Shown: positions 1 to 10,400 of the stretch, in pieces | Layout: every line of letters starts with the position of its first letter | Position numbering within the stretch: the stretch's first letter is position 1 | Assembly (NCBI GenBank): GCA_000310025.1 | Contig: FN649727.1 | Location: 6,397,763-6,418,289, forward strand | DNA: 20,527 bases | Direction: 5' to 3' | From: Ectocarpus siliculosus | Lineage: Eukaryota > Sar > Phaeophyceae > Ectocarpales > Ectocarpaceae | Position numbers and translations under genes: made by a program | The notes under the pieces: generated by a model | Told to the model about the DNA's origin: nothing | What the model saw: only the letters and a program-made list of their open reading frames with translations | Database searches by the model: none

Positions 1-255
1 CCCCTCCCCGGGGGTTCTTTCTTCTTTTTGGGAAATAAGGGAACACCCCCCCCCCCCCCCCTTGAGAGAGGGCCGGGGGCTTTTTTTTTTCCGGTGGCGG
101 GGGGGGCCCCCCTGGGGGCCCCCTCCTTTCCTCTTTCGGAGGGGGGCGGGGATTCCCTCCCCCGGCCGCGGGGGGCCGGGGGAACCCCCCCCCCCCCGCC
201 GGGGGAGCCCCCCCCCCCAAGGAACGCCCCTCCCGAGGTGTCGGGGGGGTGGAAA

Positions 256-292
<37 letters not shown>

Positions 293-735
293 CCCCTTTT
301 TGGGGGTCCCCCCCCCCCCCCCGGGGAAAAAAGGGAGCCCCCCTTCCGGGGCCCCCCTTGGTTTTCCAAAACCGGGGGGCCCGCCCCGGGGGGGGGGTTT
401 CTTTTTTTTTTTTAGGGGGGGCCAAAAAGTTTTCCCCCCCGGAGGGCCCGGGGGTTTCCCCCGGGGGGGGCGGGGTCCCCCCCCAGGGGGGTTTCTGGCC
501 CCCCAAGGCCGGGGTGCCCCCCCCAGGAAAACCCCCCCCACCCGGGGGAAAAAAACCCGGGGGGGGGGGGCCCCCGCCCACCCCAAAAAAAAAGGGGGGG
601 GGGAAAAAAAAAAACCCCCGGGGGGGGGTTTTTTTTCCCGGGGGGGGGGCCCCCCCCCCCTCTTTTTTTCCAATGGGGGGGGAAACCCCACAAAATGGCC
701 CCCCCCCCCCCCCCCCCCCCCCCCCGCCCCCGCCC
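1..735. repeat. Homopolymer-run low-complexity block, probable assembly artefact
   Basis: The block consists almost wholly of homopolymer runs of G and C, plus shorter A and T runs, many 8 to more than 20 bases long. One G run near 260-291 is about 30 bases. Ordinary mixed sequence starts abruptly near 736. Long open frames rich in Pro and Gly cross it in several frames on both strands, as expected when stop codons are absent by composition, so I do not treat them as genes. It sits immediately downstream (in transcript sense) of the donor site of the TBC exon ending at 752, so it hides the rest of that gene. The likeliest explanation is low-quality or compressed base calls at a contig or read end. 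A genuine G/C-run repeat cannot be excluded. Confidence 0.75.
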
Positions 736-751
736 TAATTCCGCTGTTCAC

Positions 752-2063
752 CTGTAGCGAAGAGTGCTCCACGATCAGGCCGCTCTTCGCCTCTTCCCTC
801 AGCTCCACCAGGCCCAAGGTCTGGCAGTGGCGGGAACGAAGCACGAGCAAATAGTCAGGCCCTGTGGACCAACCCAGCTCCCCGGCGTCGGCGACCCCTC
901 CTTCGCTCGACCGCTTCGCCTCCACCCCCTCCCCTCCGCTCGGGCTGTCCCCGCCGCCGCCGCGTTTACCGCCGTCGCTCAGCGCTCGCACGATCACCCC
1001 TTCGGCGTCGACCCCGACCGCCCTGGACCGGAAGTCCTTGAGCAGCCCCTCCTGGTCGAGACCCAGCAGCCCCTGCTCCATCTCTCCCAGGAGCGATACG
1101 CACAGCCTCAGCACCGGGTTCCGAGCGCCGGCCAGGAAGAGGTCGAGCGCGACCAGGGACACCAGCGGCTGTGCGGCGAGCCCGAAGAAGGTCGTGATCC
1201 ACTCCAGGGCGTACAGGGGCGGCGGGTAGTGCTCCGCCTCGAAGTGCGCGGCGAGGTCGGGAAGCCGGCCCCTCAGCTGCCCCTCGAGCTTGTCCATGTA
1301 GCCCGCCAGCATCGCCACCTCTTTCCGGTACATGCCGTGGAAGTGGCCCTGCCGCAGGAGGTAGAGGAAGAGGCAGAACGTCTCCCTCTCGGGGAGGCCG
1401 GCCTTCATCATCACGTCCACCACGTAGTTCTGCCCCTGGCAGTAGCCCATGTTGTCCACGTGGGCGAGCGCGTTCAGGACGCGGTTGATCGATCCGGCGA
1501 AGTCGCTCCTCGAGTCCTCCGAGCTCAGGTCGAGGAGGAGGCCGGTCGTGCCCCGGACCGTCCGCATGATGTCCCTTTGTGGTGAATCGTCAGCGAGCGC
1601 CGCCGCAGCCACGACGGGGAAAGCGATCAAACAAAACCAGTTAGAACTCTCGCCAGACAAAAACGGGTACGAGAAGCGGCAATAGTTGCAAGCACTGTGA
1701 AAAACTTGTATGTACAGTACAAGGAGCAAGAGCAAACAAACAATTAGAACTCCCGGGACTCTATTAGCCGCGACGAGAAGCAGCGACTGTCGCAAGCATT
1801 ATTCAAACAAAAACAAAAGTCCGAACAAAACCATGCCTCCAGCCATCACGCCGCATCACAGAGACGTGTGGACAACACACACGAGCGACGCACCGATTTA
1901 TCTCGTCCTCGGCGGCCGCGGCATGCCCCCTCAGAACCACGTACAGAGCTCGGTAGCTCGCCAGCACGGCCGGCGGTACCCTTTGCATCCAGGTCACTCC
2001 CGCGCAAAGGTCCTTCAACGCTCGAGCGTCGCATGGGGCCAGCTTTGTCCCGTTCTCCGCGAG
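752..2063 (-). CDS. TBC-domain Rab GTPase-activating protein, partial (two exons)
   Basis: TBC proteins speed GTP hydrolysis by Rab GTPases and so control membrane traffic. I read two exons. The upstream exon is 1894-2063 (170 nt) and ends before a GTGCGT donor; the downstream exon is 752-1574 (823 nt) and ends CAG before GTGAAC. Joining them across the 319-bp intron 1575-1893 rebuilds INRDIMRT, the IxxDxxR arginine-finger motif. It is followed about 36 residues later by GYCQGQ, the YxQ glutamine-finger motif, then by EWITTFFGLAAQPLVSLVAL, typical of the TBC core. Both catalytic fingers are present, so an active GAP is predicted. After the core comes a Gly/Ser-rich linker and a stretch ending SSLQ. 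The first exon could instead begin at 2125, after TTTTGCAG. Start codon, N-terminal exons and C-terminal exons are not identified; the latter would fall in the homopolymer block. TBC identity is firm, the exact exon edges less so. The Rab partner cannot be told. Confidence 0.85.
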
Positions 2064-2202
2064 CTGGGAGCGGGGCGACAGTGAGAGGAACCACGTATGG
2101 GCGGAGAAGATGTCAATCCCAACAGCTGCAAAATCACACACCAACCATACACTCGCCTACTACACACACACTTCTCCGGACGCATCATACATTTTGGTTT
2201 CA

Positions 2203-2243
2203 GGGTAGGTCTTAACGAAGAAATCAGATCTCAAAATCACAGT
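2203..2243 (+). repeat. Left terminal inverted repeat of the 783-bp element
   Basis: The outer 18 bases match the right terminus perfectly in inverted orientation. The next 20 or so bases match imperfectly, sharing AGATCTC and the run AAT-x-ACA. Confidence 0.78.
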
Positions 2244-2944
2244 TCGATATAAGAAAACAAGAGTCGGATCTACCCAAATCTGAACTGAAATGGCCGTTGT
2301 GTCTTAACGGCAGATCTGCCGCATGGAAACGAATCTCTACAGTCCACTGCGAACAACCCGAGAGGTCCGCCGCTTGCCAACTGCCGGACTGCTGTTGTGA
2401 CGTTGCCACACCACATGGGGAGCTATCGCTCCCGAGAAGCACACACCAAACGCGTACATGGCCTCTGTGCGGTACTGACACGATGTCTATGCATGTGAGA
2501 CTTTGAATCGAGCCTCATCCGACGGAAAGCCACCAATTCGTCTGTGCCTTTGAGGTTCGACAACCCACGGGACATTGCCCCACAGACCAACACACCCCAC
2601 ACACGTTTTTTTTCGGCGCCAGTCACGTGCAACAACGATGCGCAGTCACCCTCCCTTTGGGTTGGCTTTTGGTGTCTCTCTCTACTCTGTGCTCGGCGGT
2701 GGATGGAGTTCGTGTGGATGGGGGTAGGTGTGCAGGCGCCGTGCATGCGAGTAGACCGTAGTCCCGCAACTATGGTTGCGGTTCACCCAAATCGGGATCT
2801 GATTAAATGACTTCACCTTTTTTCAAAACCCGATTCGGTTTTGGGTCGTCCTGTCTTAAGTCCTAAAGATTCGACCGGTGTAACAACTTTTCAGCCAATC
2901 AACAAGAGAGTTCTGTGGATCTTGCGGTCTAATAACCAAATCTG

Positions 2945-2985
2945 AATGTCATTGCGAGATCTCACTCCTTCGTTAAGACCTACCC
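2945..2985 (-). repeat. Right terminal inverted repeat of the 783-bp element
   Basis: This is the inverted copy of 2203-2243. It ends CTTCGTTAAGACCTACCC, directly followed by TCA. Confidence 0.78.
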
Positions 2986-5031
2986 TCAGAGAGTGCGGCA
3001 GCAGGTGTGGGGACCCAGGTCGGTGTAACCCTTAGCTTGGATAGCTATAAGCGAATAAGTATCGTGGGTTGGTGGTAATGTTCTTATCGGAGTACTGAGT
3101 ACAGGCATAAACTGGTAGGGTGTACGACGCGAGCATAGTTACCACCGACTGTCGGCGTTTAGCAAACCGTGAGCTTCGCTCTCTTCGCCCTTGTCCCTCG
3201 TTCGTGAGATATTTTCTAGAAAGTATCATGCAAAACACGAGCCTAGCTTCGACGTTCTCCGATGTCAAGCCGGAGAGGCTGCGAGTATCTGAAACGGTCG
3301 GGTAACATGATTGTGGCGTGGCTCACGGGGATGCGTACGTTGGTGCTTCTTTACTACAAGTATATTGCGAGGTTTCCTTTCGGGACGTTGGTGTCAAGCC
3401 TCCCGCGGGTGACGCAAGATGGCATGCCCTAAAGGGGGTGTATTGACGGGAAAACGCAGCGCTCGCTCGTATTCCGTCAAACCCATCGCGCATGAATTCC
3501 GGGGCCACCTCGAGGCCTCGAGCCGGCAACAACTTGACAGAGAAAGAAAATGCATGCATACAAATGGTGCTCTGGTTCGGCGACTTTTCTCTTGCGATTT
3601 CAGAATTACATTGAATGAGTTATGCGTGTCCGAAACAACACCACAAACCACAAACGCAACGCAAACATAATTACATACCGTGGGTGCATGCACTCAGACT
3701 TTTGTCTATAGCACCGTGTCGCTGTGCCCGCTGCGAACTGTCAAAGAGCAAAGGTCAGCTATTTGGAATCGTCAGCGAATGAATGAAAGTGAAGGTGGTG
3801 AAAAACTGTCCGCCCAAGAGGCGCTTGTTACAGTTATCTCAGTACATACTGCTGTACGTTGACGCTGCAAACTCCCGGGCGGGAATCTGATTTTCAGCCG
3901 GGTGCCACAAACAGAGGCGATGGCGCAAGTAAGATGAGCTATAGGATTGTGGGGGCATACGCCATGTGACTAGCTTTCACATCCGGCTATTGTTGTCCTT
4001 GGTAGCGGGAGACATGGTTGAAACGGCTGTGGGTTATTAATTGGTTTCAATGTTGGTTCGCCAGGCGACGTCGCGGAATACATCCCCGCGCAAGAGAGGC
4101 AGTTTTCGAGACTTTCGGCGTCGAGCACTCGCGCCACCGGATGCCCGCCGAGCTCCGGGCATGCGCGTTGGTGTACCGACGAGCTTCCTGCGTGCCCCAG
4201 AGAAAAGCAAGCGCGAGAAAAGACTCGCAGCTACGAGAGAAAGAAATGTCAAAGCACGAAAAGAGACCAAATCTCACGTATGTTCCATTTTCAGAGCCTA
4301 CGGAAGCTACGCACCAGCTGTTTCTCTTCTACGTTTCGATACACTCTGGTATCGCTTCATCATTTCCTTCCAAGGAGAACCTGATCGGAAGGTACAGCCA
4401 GTGTAGTTCTGGTGCTCAACGTTTCACACCTCTGTATCACCACTGCTGCTGCTGCGGGCTTTTTTTCTGCTGGGCAAGAGGTTTTGACGTTTTGACCAAG
4501 CCCGTGACTCCGACTGCTGTCTCTTGCCAGCTTGCCAGAGTAAATCAACTAACATAACACATGTAGTCAAATCATGCTAGAATGCACTTTTTCGCAAACT
4601 GTAGGTTTTGCAGACAACAATCATCCGAGCGAGCAAAAAAAACAGCAAAAGTGCAAATTGAAGCACAGCTCATGTGCGTGCGTTTTATGTAGCCTGCAGA
4701 CACCTTCCGGATGAAACATACAGATCGATACACAAGGCGGCTACCAAACTGTCTTGTTGACCCTGTTACCCACGGGGGAGATATCACTGCTGTGTGCTGC
4801 TCGGGAAATCGTAGAAACACAGAACTTTCGCTGACGTTATGGATTCATTGCTAATCTATCATAGACTCTTTTCTTCGATGGAGATGGATTCGTAGGGTCA
4901 TAAAATTCAGAAAAAAAAAGCTGTACGTTGCTGCTACCTGTACATAGAACTTGCCGAAAGAGGGGGGGCAAGGCAACTAAACGCTGCAAGGCAGACTATT
5001 TAGATTTGTTCGGCAGACACGTGGACACCAA
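2986..5031. other. Intergenic stretch with no supportable gene
   Basis: I read both strands and found no recognisable domain, no convincing exon flanked by splice signals, and no RNA gene. Open frames between 4018 and 4557 overlap on both strands. The longest plus frame opens at a TTG rather than ATG and shows no family motif. Confidence 0.5.
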
Positions 5032-5145
5032 ATGAACAAAATCTGTTGTGCACTCCGTTCGTACTTGCTATGAACAAAAGCTGTTGTGCACTTCGTTCGT
5101 ACTTGCTATGAACAAAAGCTGTTTTGCACTTCGTTCGTACTTGCT
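5032..5145. repeat. 38-bp tandem repeat, about 2.8 copies
   Basis: The units start at 5043, 5081 and 5119. Each carries GTTCGTACTTGCTATGAACA or a close version; the third stops after GTACTTGCT. Part of a preceding unit (ATGAACAAAAT) is visible from 5032. Copies differ by one or two substitutions, suggesting recent local duplication. The period is not a multiple of three and no gene overlaps it convincingly. Confidence 0.9.
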
Positions 5146-5744
5146 GCTTGCTCCCTGGGCGGACCAAATTTTTTTTTGGATCAATAGGGAGAGAAGGCTA
5201 GATTTCCTAAAAAGGCTGTGCGAACAATGTGCAAGGACAGTTAGTTGGTTGCGGCAGATCATCGGTGTCAATTACAGCTGCCGCAGCGCACAGTTAGACG
5301 TCTCTTGGTGTCGCGTAGTCTATGTACGGGGCGTGCTTGTCTTTTCTATTTGTAGTCGGTGACAAGCCAACAAAGTTGGATCCGTGAGATCTACCAAGTT
5401 TGCCGTGGACATGTAGTGTGTGTTGAGTACAATAGGTACGTACGTCGAAAAAAGAGTGACAGCAGCAAGTGCCAGAGGGGTGTCGGACGATACTTTTTAT
5501 GCACACATTATTACGACATCGAGACTGGTGTGGTCGTCGTCGTGAAACCAAAAATAACACCGCCACACATATATTCATGTGCGTACGAAAAGCTACACGC
5601 GCCAAAAATCCACGTCATGATTCGGCTTAAGAGTAGAGGAAAAACAAGGCGGCCTATCTACAAGGCGGCCTCGTCTGCGTGTCATCAGTTAGTTACAGAC
5701 CCGTTCGTGTATGAGCGTTGCTCGCGCTTCAAATGCACACGCAT
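5146..5744. other. Intergenic stretch, nothing recognised
   Basis: No domain, splice-flanked exon or RNA gene was seen between the tandem repeat and the MITE. Open frames here are short and unremarkable. Confidence 0.45.
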
Positions 5745-5967
5745 ATACCGTATATGACACAAGATAACACACCCCCTGGACCGATTTTCAAAGCTCGATT
5801 ACTCCACGACGAAGAGGATGCATAAATGAAACAATACGTTTTCGAACAGCTCTCGACGAGACGGTTCCAACGCCGCCGTTTTCGGCGCTGTGACTCTTCC
5901 TGCTGTTGAGAAATCGAGCTTTGAAAATCGGCCAAGGGGGTGTGTTATCTTGTGTCATATACGGTAT
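5745..5967. mobile_element. MITE of about 223 bp with long inverted termini
   Basis: The left arm (5745-5800) and right arm (5911-5967) are near-perfect inverted copies over about 56 bp. Both begin ATACCGTATATGACACAAGA when read inward and differ only around the TGGACC/TTGGCC positions. About 110 bp of unrelated sequence lies between them. GCAT flanks both ends (5741-5744 and 5968-5971), a candidate 4-bp target-site duplication. There is no coding capacity for a transposase. The high arm identity implies a young insertion or maintenance of a hairpin. Superfamily cannot be named safely, as the AT-rich palindromic ends make the exact boundary ambiguous by a base or two. Confidence 0.82.
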
Positions 5968-6790
5968 GCATATGCATACCTTACCTATTTTGGGCCTAGG
6001 AACCGAAATATCCGAAGTACTTCCACAACTGGAAATTTGGAGATAGCTTATCATACATCAGGCAATGTAGCGGCGCGATCGGATGCGATGCATATTTGTA
6101 TCGCGAGTGCTTTGGAGGGCCACTACCTTGAAATCGTGTCTGATCACTTAATATATGGGAGATTGACGTTGTCGAAGATTCGTTCGCCCGCAAAGCCTCT
6201 CAGCTTTTCAGTCAGGTTTACTCCCGGAGACGATATGCACCTGTTGGTGTACGTACTTTTGGATAGAAGCGAAAGCTCATCAACTGATATCTGCCCATTG
6301 CACAAGCGGAAAACGATGCAAACCACAACAACATTCGTGGCCGGCTACCTGAGGAGCTACTAGAGCCAGGCGTGCTATAGTACAGGCTCTTGCTAAGAAA
6401 GACCTGCCGCCCCGGCGTCCCCACCTTGGATGAAACACGCTCCCACAGCGCCGCTCTCCCCAGGTAGCTATACAGTTGTTGGGACGCCATGGCTGCTGGT
6501 CTGCTGAGCGGCGAACGACCATCCGAGCCTTCTCCCTTAGGACCTGTGGATCACAAAAACCACCACACACCACGACATACGCCCCCTTGTCGTCACCGCC
6601 CTCTCTGCTTGGCTGCTGTCTGGGGGTGCGCTCTGCTGGCAGGTTCGTGGTCTGCCCACAGCAGGTGTCCGGTGTCCGCCGAGGGAAGGGGTACATGATT
6701 ATCCTGTTTGCACGCCCCCCCCCACCGTTTTGCCTGGTACCAGAGGCGGCCGCCGCACGATCGTGTTGCACCACACCCACGGGTCAGCCG
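5968..6790. other. Upstream region of the COA4-like gene
   Basis: No gene is recognised here. The frame of the COA4 exon stays open upstream to about 6476, but that part has no family similarity and is C/T- and Pro-codon-rich. It is more likely 5' untranslated or promoter sequence. The plus-strand frame from 5890 to 6363 overlaps the MITE and has no domain. Confidence 0.4.
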
Positions 6791-7358
6791 ATGGGCTCTG
6801 AGGTTTCTCGCCGCCCCCCTCTGCCTCCTTCAGTCATTCCCGATCAGCACCAGGGGTCGAAGAGTGACTTTGGTGGGGAGGTGGACATCGAAGAGGCCAT
6901 CGATAAGTCTGGTTGCTCGTCCATCTACTACCGTTTGGAGGACTGCCTCGGAGAGCACGATCGAGACTGGCGACGGTGCCAAGAGCAGGTGCGAAAGTCC
7001 AGGCGCAACTACCGGGTACAAGTCGTGCTGGCTTGCCTGTTTTGTACAGACAACGCATGTGGCAACCCAGGTGTAGACAGACTACCCCAGCAGTAGCGCT
7101 GCAAGAGCACAGCAGGAATGATGTTCAACATGAGTTACGGTTCACCCAGGATCCTCGGCAGCTGAGCGAACGCCGCGGTGGCATCTACTAGGGGAGTGGA
7201 GTGAGGTCGCTCGCATAGCTGGTTTGACGTATTCGACGCCCCTACTGCCGTGCGTGTTCCCGTCGGACCCCATCATCCCTTCTGTGTTTCAGGTTAAAGC
7301 TCTCAAGGCGTGCAACGACAAGAAGAACAGGGCACGGGCTGCCGCAGAAAGAACCTGA
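6791..7358 (+). CDS. COA4: COA4/CHCHD8-like twin-CX9C cytochrome c oxidase assembly protein
   Basis: COA4 proteins are small soluble proteins of the mitochondrial intermembrane space needed for cytochrome c oxidase assembly; oxidised by the MIA40 pathway, they fold as a helical hairpin with two disulfides. Two exons, 6791-6988 and 7293-7358, are joined over a 304-bp intron with a CAG/GTGCGA donor and a TTTCAG acceptor. The model gives 87 residues, about the size of the animal protein. Cysteines fall at 42, 52, 63 and 73: SGCSSIYYRLEDC gives the first CX9C, and CQEQVKALKAC, formed only after splicing, gives the second. The block EHDRDWRRCQEQ matches the family signature around the DWR-x-C motif. 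The ATG at 6791 (GCCGATGGG) was chosen because the family similarity lies wholly downstream. Reading through the donor would replace the fourth cysteine by Asn, which strongly supports the splice. Confidence 0.9.
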
Positions 7359-7467
7359 GTAGGACTCCAGCCAGCAAGCCGGCCTGCCCCCTGCCTTAGG
7401 CCACCACACCCTGCCTGTGCCGGGGAAGTGTGCTCGCTGCACACCCGCCCTTTTTCGTGTTCCCTAG

Positions 7468-10400
7468 ATGGGTGCGGCAAGGAGCACGCCGACGCTGCTG
7501 CACCGGTGCCTCTCGCTCCTCCTGCTCCTTCTGCTGCAGATGCAGATGGGCATGGTGTGTTGCTTTGTGGTTCCTCCGCATCCAAGCGGTGGAATACCAA
7601 GCATTGAAACGAGCAACAGCATCCGGCCGCTTCCCACCACCGCCACCTCATACACAACCGTAGTCGCAGCGTCCCGAGCCGGGGCTGAGGCGACGAGCTG
7701 CACCACCGCGATCGTAGCAGGAACAGCAGCAGACGATTCGATCAAGTCTCAGACGCGGACAACACCTTGCGCCGGAGCAGCTGGAGCGAGTCCTGATCCT
7801 TTCGCGACGCGATCAGAGTTCCAGGAGTTTGTGGGGCGGCGCAAGTCAGGCTCCCGCAGGGTGGTGCTCGACCTTCGGCCTAGGGCGGACTTTCGTCGGG
7901 AGCACCTCGAGGGATCAACGTCCATCCCCGTCGACGAGCTGGAGCCCAGGCTCTTGGAGTTGCCCCCTCCTTTCGCACAGCCCGTCAACATTGTCGGCAG
8001 CCAACAGGTATGCAATTCTGTTTTGGAGGAAGTTTCAGTTTGCATAGTCTAAATTCCCACACAACGGACGAGCACTGCTGCTGTACATGTTGATGGCAGC
8101 ATGGGTCATGCCGGTTGTTCTCCGTAACTGGACCGCAGCTATTATTCCATTAGGAGCCTACAGTAGCCGTCATCAGGGTTGTGAATTAGTTGACGCTTTC
8201 ATGTCCCCCTTACATGTGCATAAACCCGGGACCTCGGAGATGGATTTATCGGTTTGAAGAGTTTCGTAACGGTGAAGCTGCGCGAAAACCTAAGACGGTG
8301 GCGATTTGACATGCAGACCAAAACTGCAGGCGAAAATTCGCAGGAGGAAATAATTTTGGCGAAAAGTCGGGAGAGTGTGTGCTTGGTTTCTAAGAAACTT
8401 GGGTAAAATGATGGGTGCCTGTCGTTCCGCAGGAGCTTCGTACGGCGAGGGACTTCCTGACGAACAAAGGCTGGCAGATCGAGGAAGAAGTAGACCTGTC
8501 AGTAGCGGCTTGTACAAAAGACCCGGCACATCCGACTGAAGCCTGGCCCACCGAAACTGGGTCGACTTCCCTCCAGGTATGGAGGTGAGAAGCCAAAGGA
8601 GGCTGAGAAACGCTTCCTCATTGTTGGTCTCATGTTTTGGCGGGGGGGGGGGGGGTGTACTCATAGTCGTACATGCCGTAGTCGTTAGACCATTGACCTC
8701 GCATCCCTACAAAGCCAGGACGGAGCACGCCGGGTTCTCACCGGACCAGGCTCTCACATCACCAAGCGCGAAGCGCCGTGAGGTATTCGGCGAGTCGCAT
8801 GAAGGGTGCGCTGCATCGTGCTAAGGGTGTTCGGCATCTTGTGCTTACTTCCTTTCGTACGGATGACAGCTGCGTATGACTTAATTTATTTTCTGGTGCT
8901 TTCACGTCCAGAGACACCGCGCGGGGGCGGGTCGAGTGTGCTCTTTCGTTGAGTTTTTTTTTTCGTTTTTATCGTCGCGCGGCATTATCTCCCTAAGAAG
9001 CCTTCCTGTACCCGTTCCTACCCTACACCGCTTAGCACACGCTGCCGCTGTTGCTCTGCTGTTTCTTGGTCAGGGCAAACGATTTCTTGGAGTTTTGTAT
9101 GGACCGCTTCGTGCTGCCTTCGGGCCATGACGCCAGCCCTTTCCCCGGCAAAGGCCTAGTCCTAGACTTGGGCTGTGGCAGCGGCCGCGACACCGTCTAC
9201 ATGGCGCAGCGCTTGCCTCCTGGCACCCGCGTAGTCGGGGTCGACAACCACTCGTACGCTCTGGAAAGGGGCGCGAGACTGGCCGAACGGTGGCTGGAAG
9301 ACACGTCTTCGGGGGAAGTTGCTGGTGGCAGTGGTGGAGGTGGCGGCAGCGAACAAGGCGCGACGCGATCGCAACAAGAAACCCAGACAGGCTGTTTGGG
9401 AGGGGTTACCAGTGGGGCTGTCGGACGGAGCGATACTGACGGCAGCGAAGGGGCAACGAAGGGAAACCCCCCGGAAGTGCGACAAAGGGCGTGCGAATGG
9501 TCGCTCGCCGACCTCAGGAAAGAGGGTTCGCTTGACGGAATGCGGGCTTCCATTGTCCACGGGCACCGGTTCAAGTGCGAGCGTCTGTTGCCTCTACTTC
9601 GAGATCATGTGAGGAGCACGTGGGACACGCATTGGCCCTTTGCCTGGTTGACTTGTCCATGTCCGTCCCACACACTGGTGATATCAAGGCATCTACAAAC
9701 CTGACTGTGCTGTCGGTGGTGAAAAGCTTGGGGTCCTAGGACTGGAGCTGAAACTATATCCTGGTACCGCTTTTTGTCGCGTCCTTTGTCGAGCTCGTAT
9801 CATGTCGTTGGTTACCATGCACTTCCTTTTCCTATATACGGCAAACCTTACGTCCATGCACACGTGTTCAGCCAGCCCGTTCGCCCGTTCATACGTTTAT
9901 CTCCGCGCTTGTTGTAAACAGGTGCTGCTCCCAGGGGGCTATTTCATCTGGTCTACGTTTTTGGACACGGGATCGGAGAATCTAGTGCCGCCATGGCGAC
10001 CGAGTCGCATGATGAGGTAGTTGCAACCCGCGCGTTATTCGGCCAAAAGCGTCGTGTCTCGTGGTGATTGGTCGAGTCAGTCGGCTCTGGGTTTTGCCTA
10101 ATACGGCTTGTCCGTCATCGCCCTTCAGTACATGAATCACGGCTGTTTTGAAGGCGTTGTGGGTCCTGCCGGCAAGGAGGCCCTCTCCTGTTCGCCTTTC
10201 TGCATCCTTCGGAATTGTTCTCAAGGGTTTCGTGGTTCACAGAGGTTTTTCGCAAAGAATGATGCCCGTTTGTGGATCAAAGCGGTGGCAGTCAGCAATC
10301 GTAGACTGCTGTTGACGCTACCCGCTTGGGCAAAGACAGCCACGCGAGCACACACCAACCACATGCACCTCTCGTTCAGAGTGAGAAATTGACCCACTCT

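Larger units (their letters stand above)
2203..2985. mobile_element. Non-autonomous DNA transposon, 783 bp, with terminal inverted repeats
   Basis: The left end begins GGGTAGGTCTTAACGAAG and the right end is its exact reverse complement (18 of 18 bases). Similarity goes on inwards to about 40 bp with a few mismatches, including a shared AGATCTC block. The trinucleotide TCA directly flanks both ends (2200-2202 and 2986-2988), a candidate 3-bp target-site duplication. No transposase-like protein can be seen inside, so it is probably mobilised in trans. A 3-bp duplication and GGG termini resemble PIF/Harbinger-type elements, but this family assignment is inference; CACTA-type elements also make short duplications. 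Confidence 0.78.

Noticed and set aside
28-854. Long Pro/Gly-rich open frames on both strands
   Set aside because: They follow from homopolymer composition in a suspect block, overlap in several frames and show no domain.
764-1585. Plus-strand 273-codon open frame
   Set aside because: It is the antisense shadow of the TBC exon, whose minus-strand translation carries the family motifs.
4018-4557. Plus-strand 179-codon open frame and overlapping minus frames
   Set aside because: It opens at TTG, not ATG, has no family motif or clear splice sites, and equally long frames lie on the other strand.
5890-6363. Plus-strand 157-codon open frame
   Set aside because: It starts inside the MITE and shows no domain.
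9162-9574. Minus-strand frames of about 130 codons
   Set aside because: They are shadows of the methyltransferase exon, which carries the DLGCGSGRD motif on plus.
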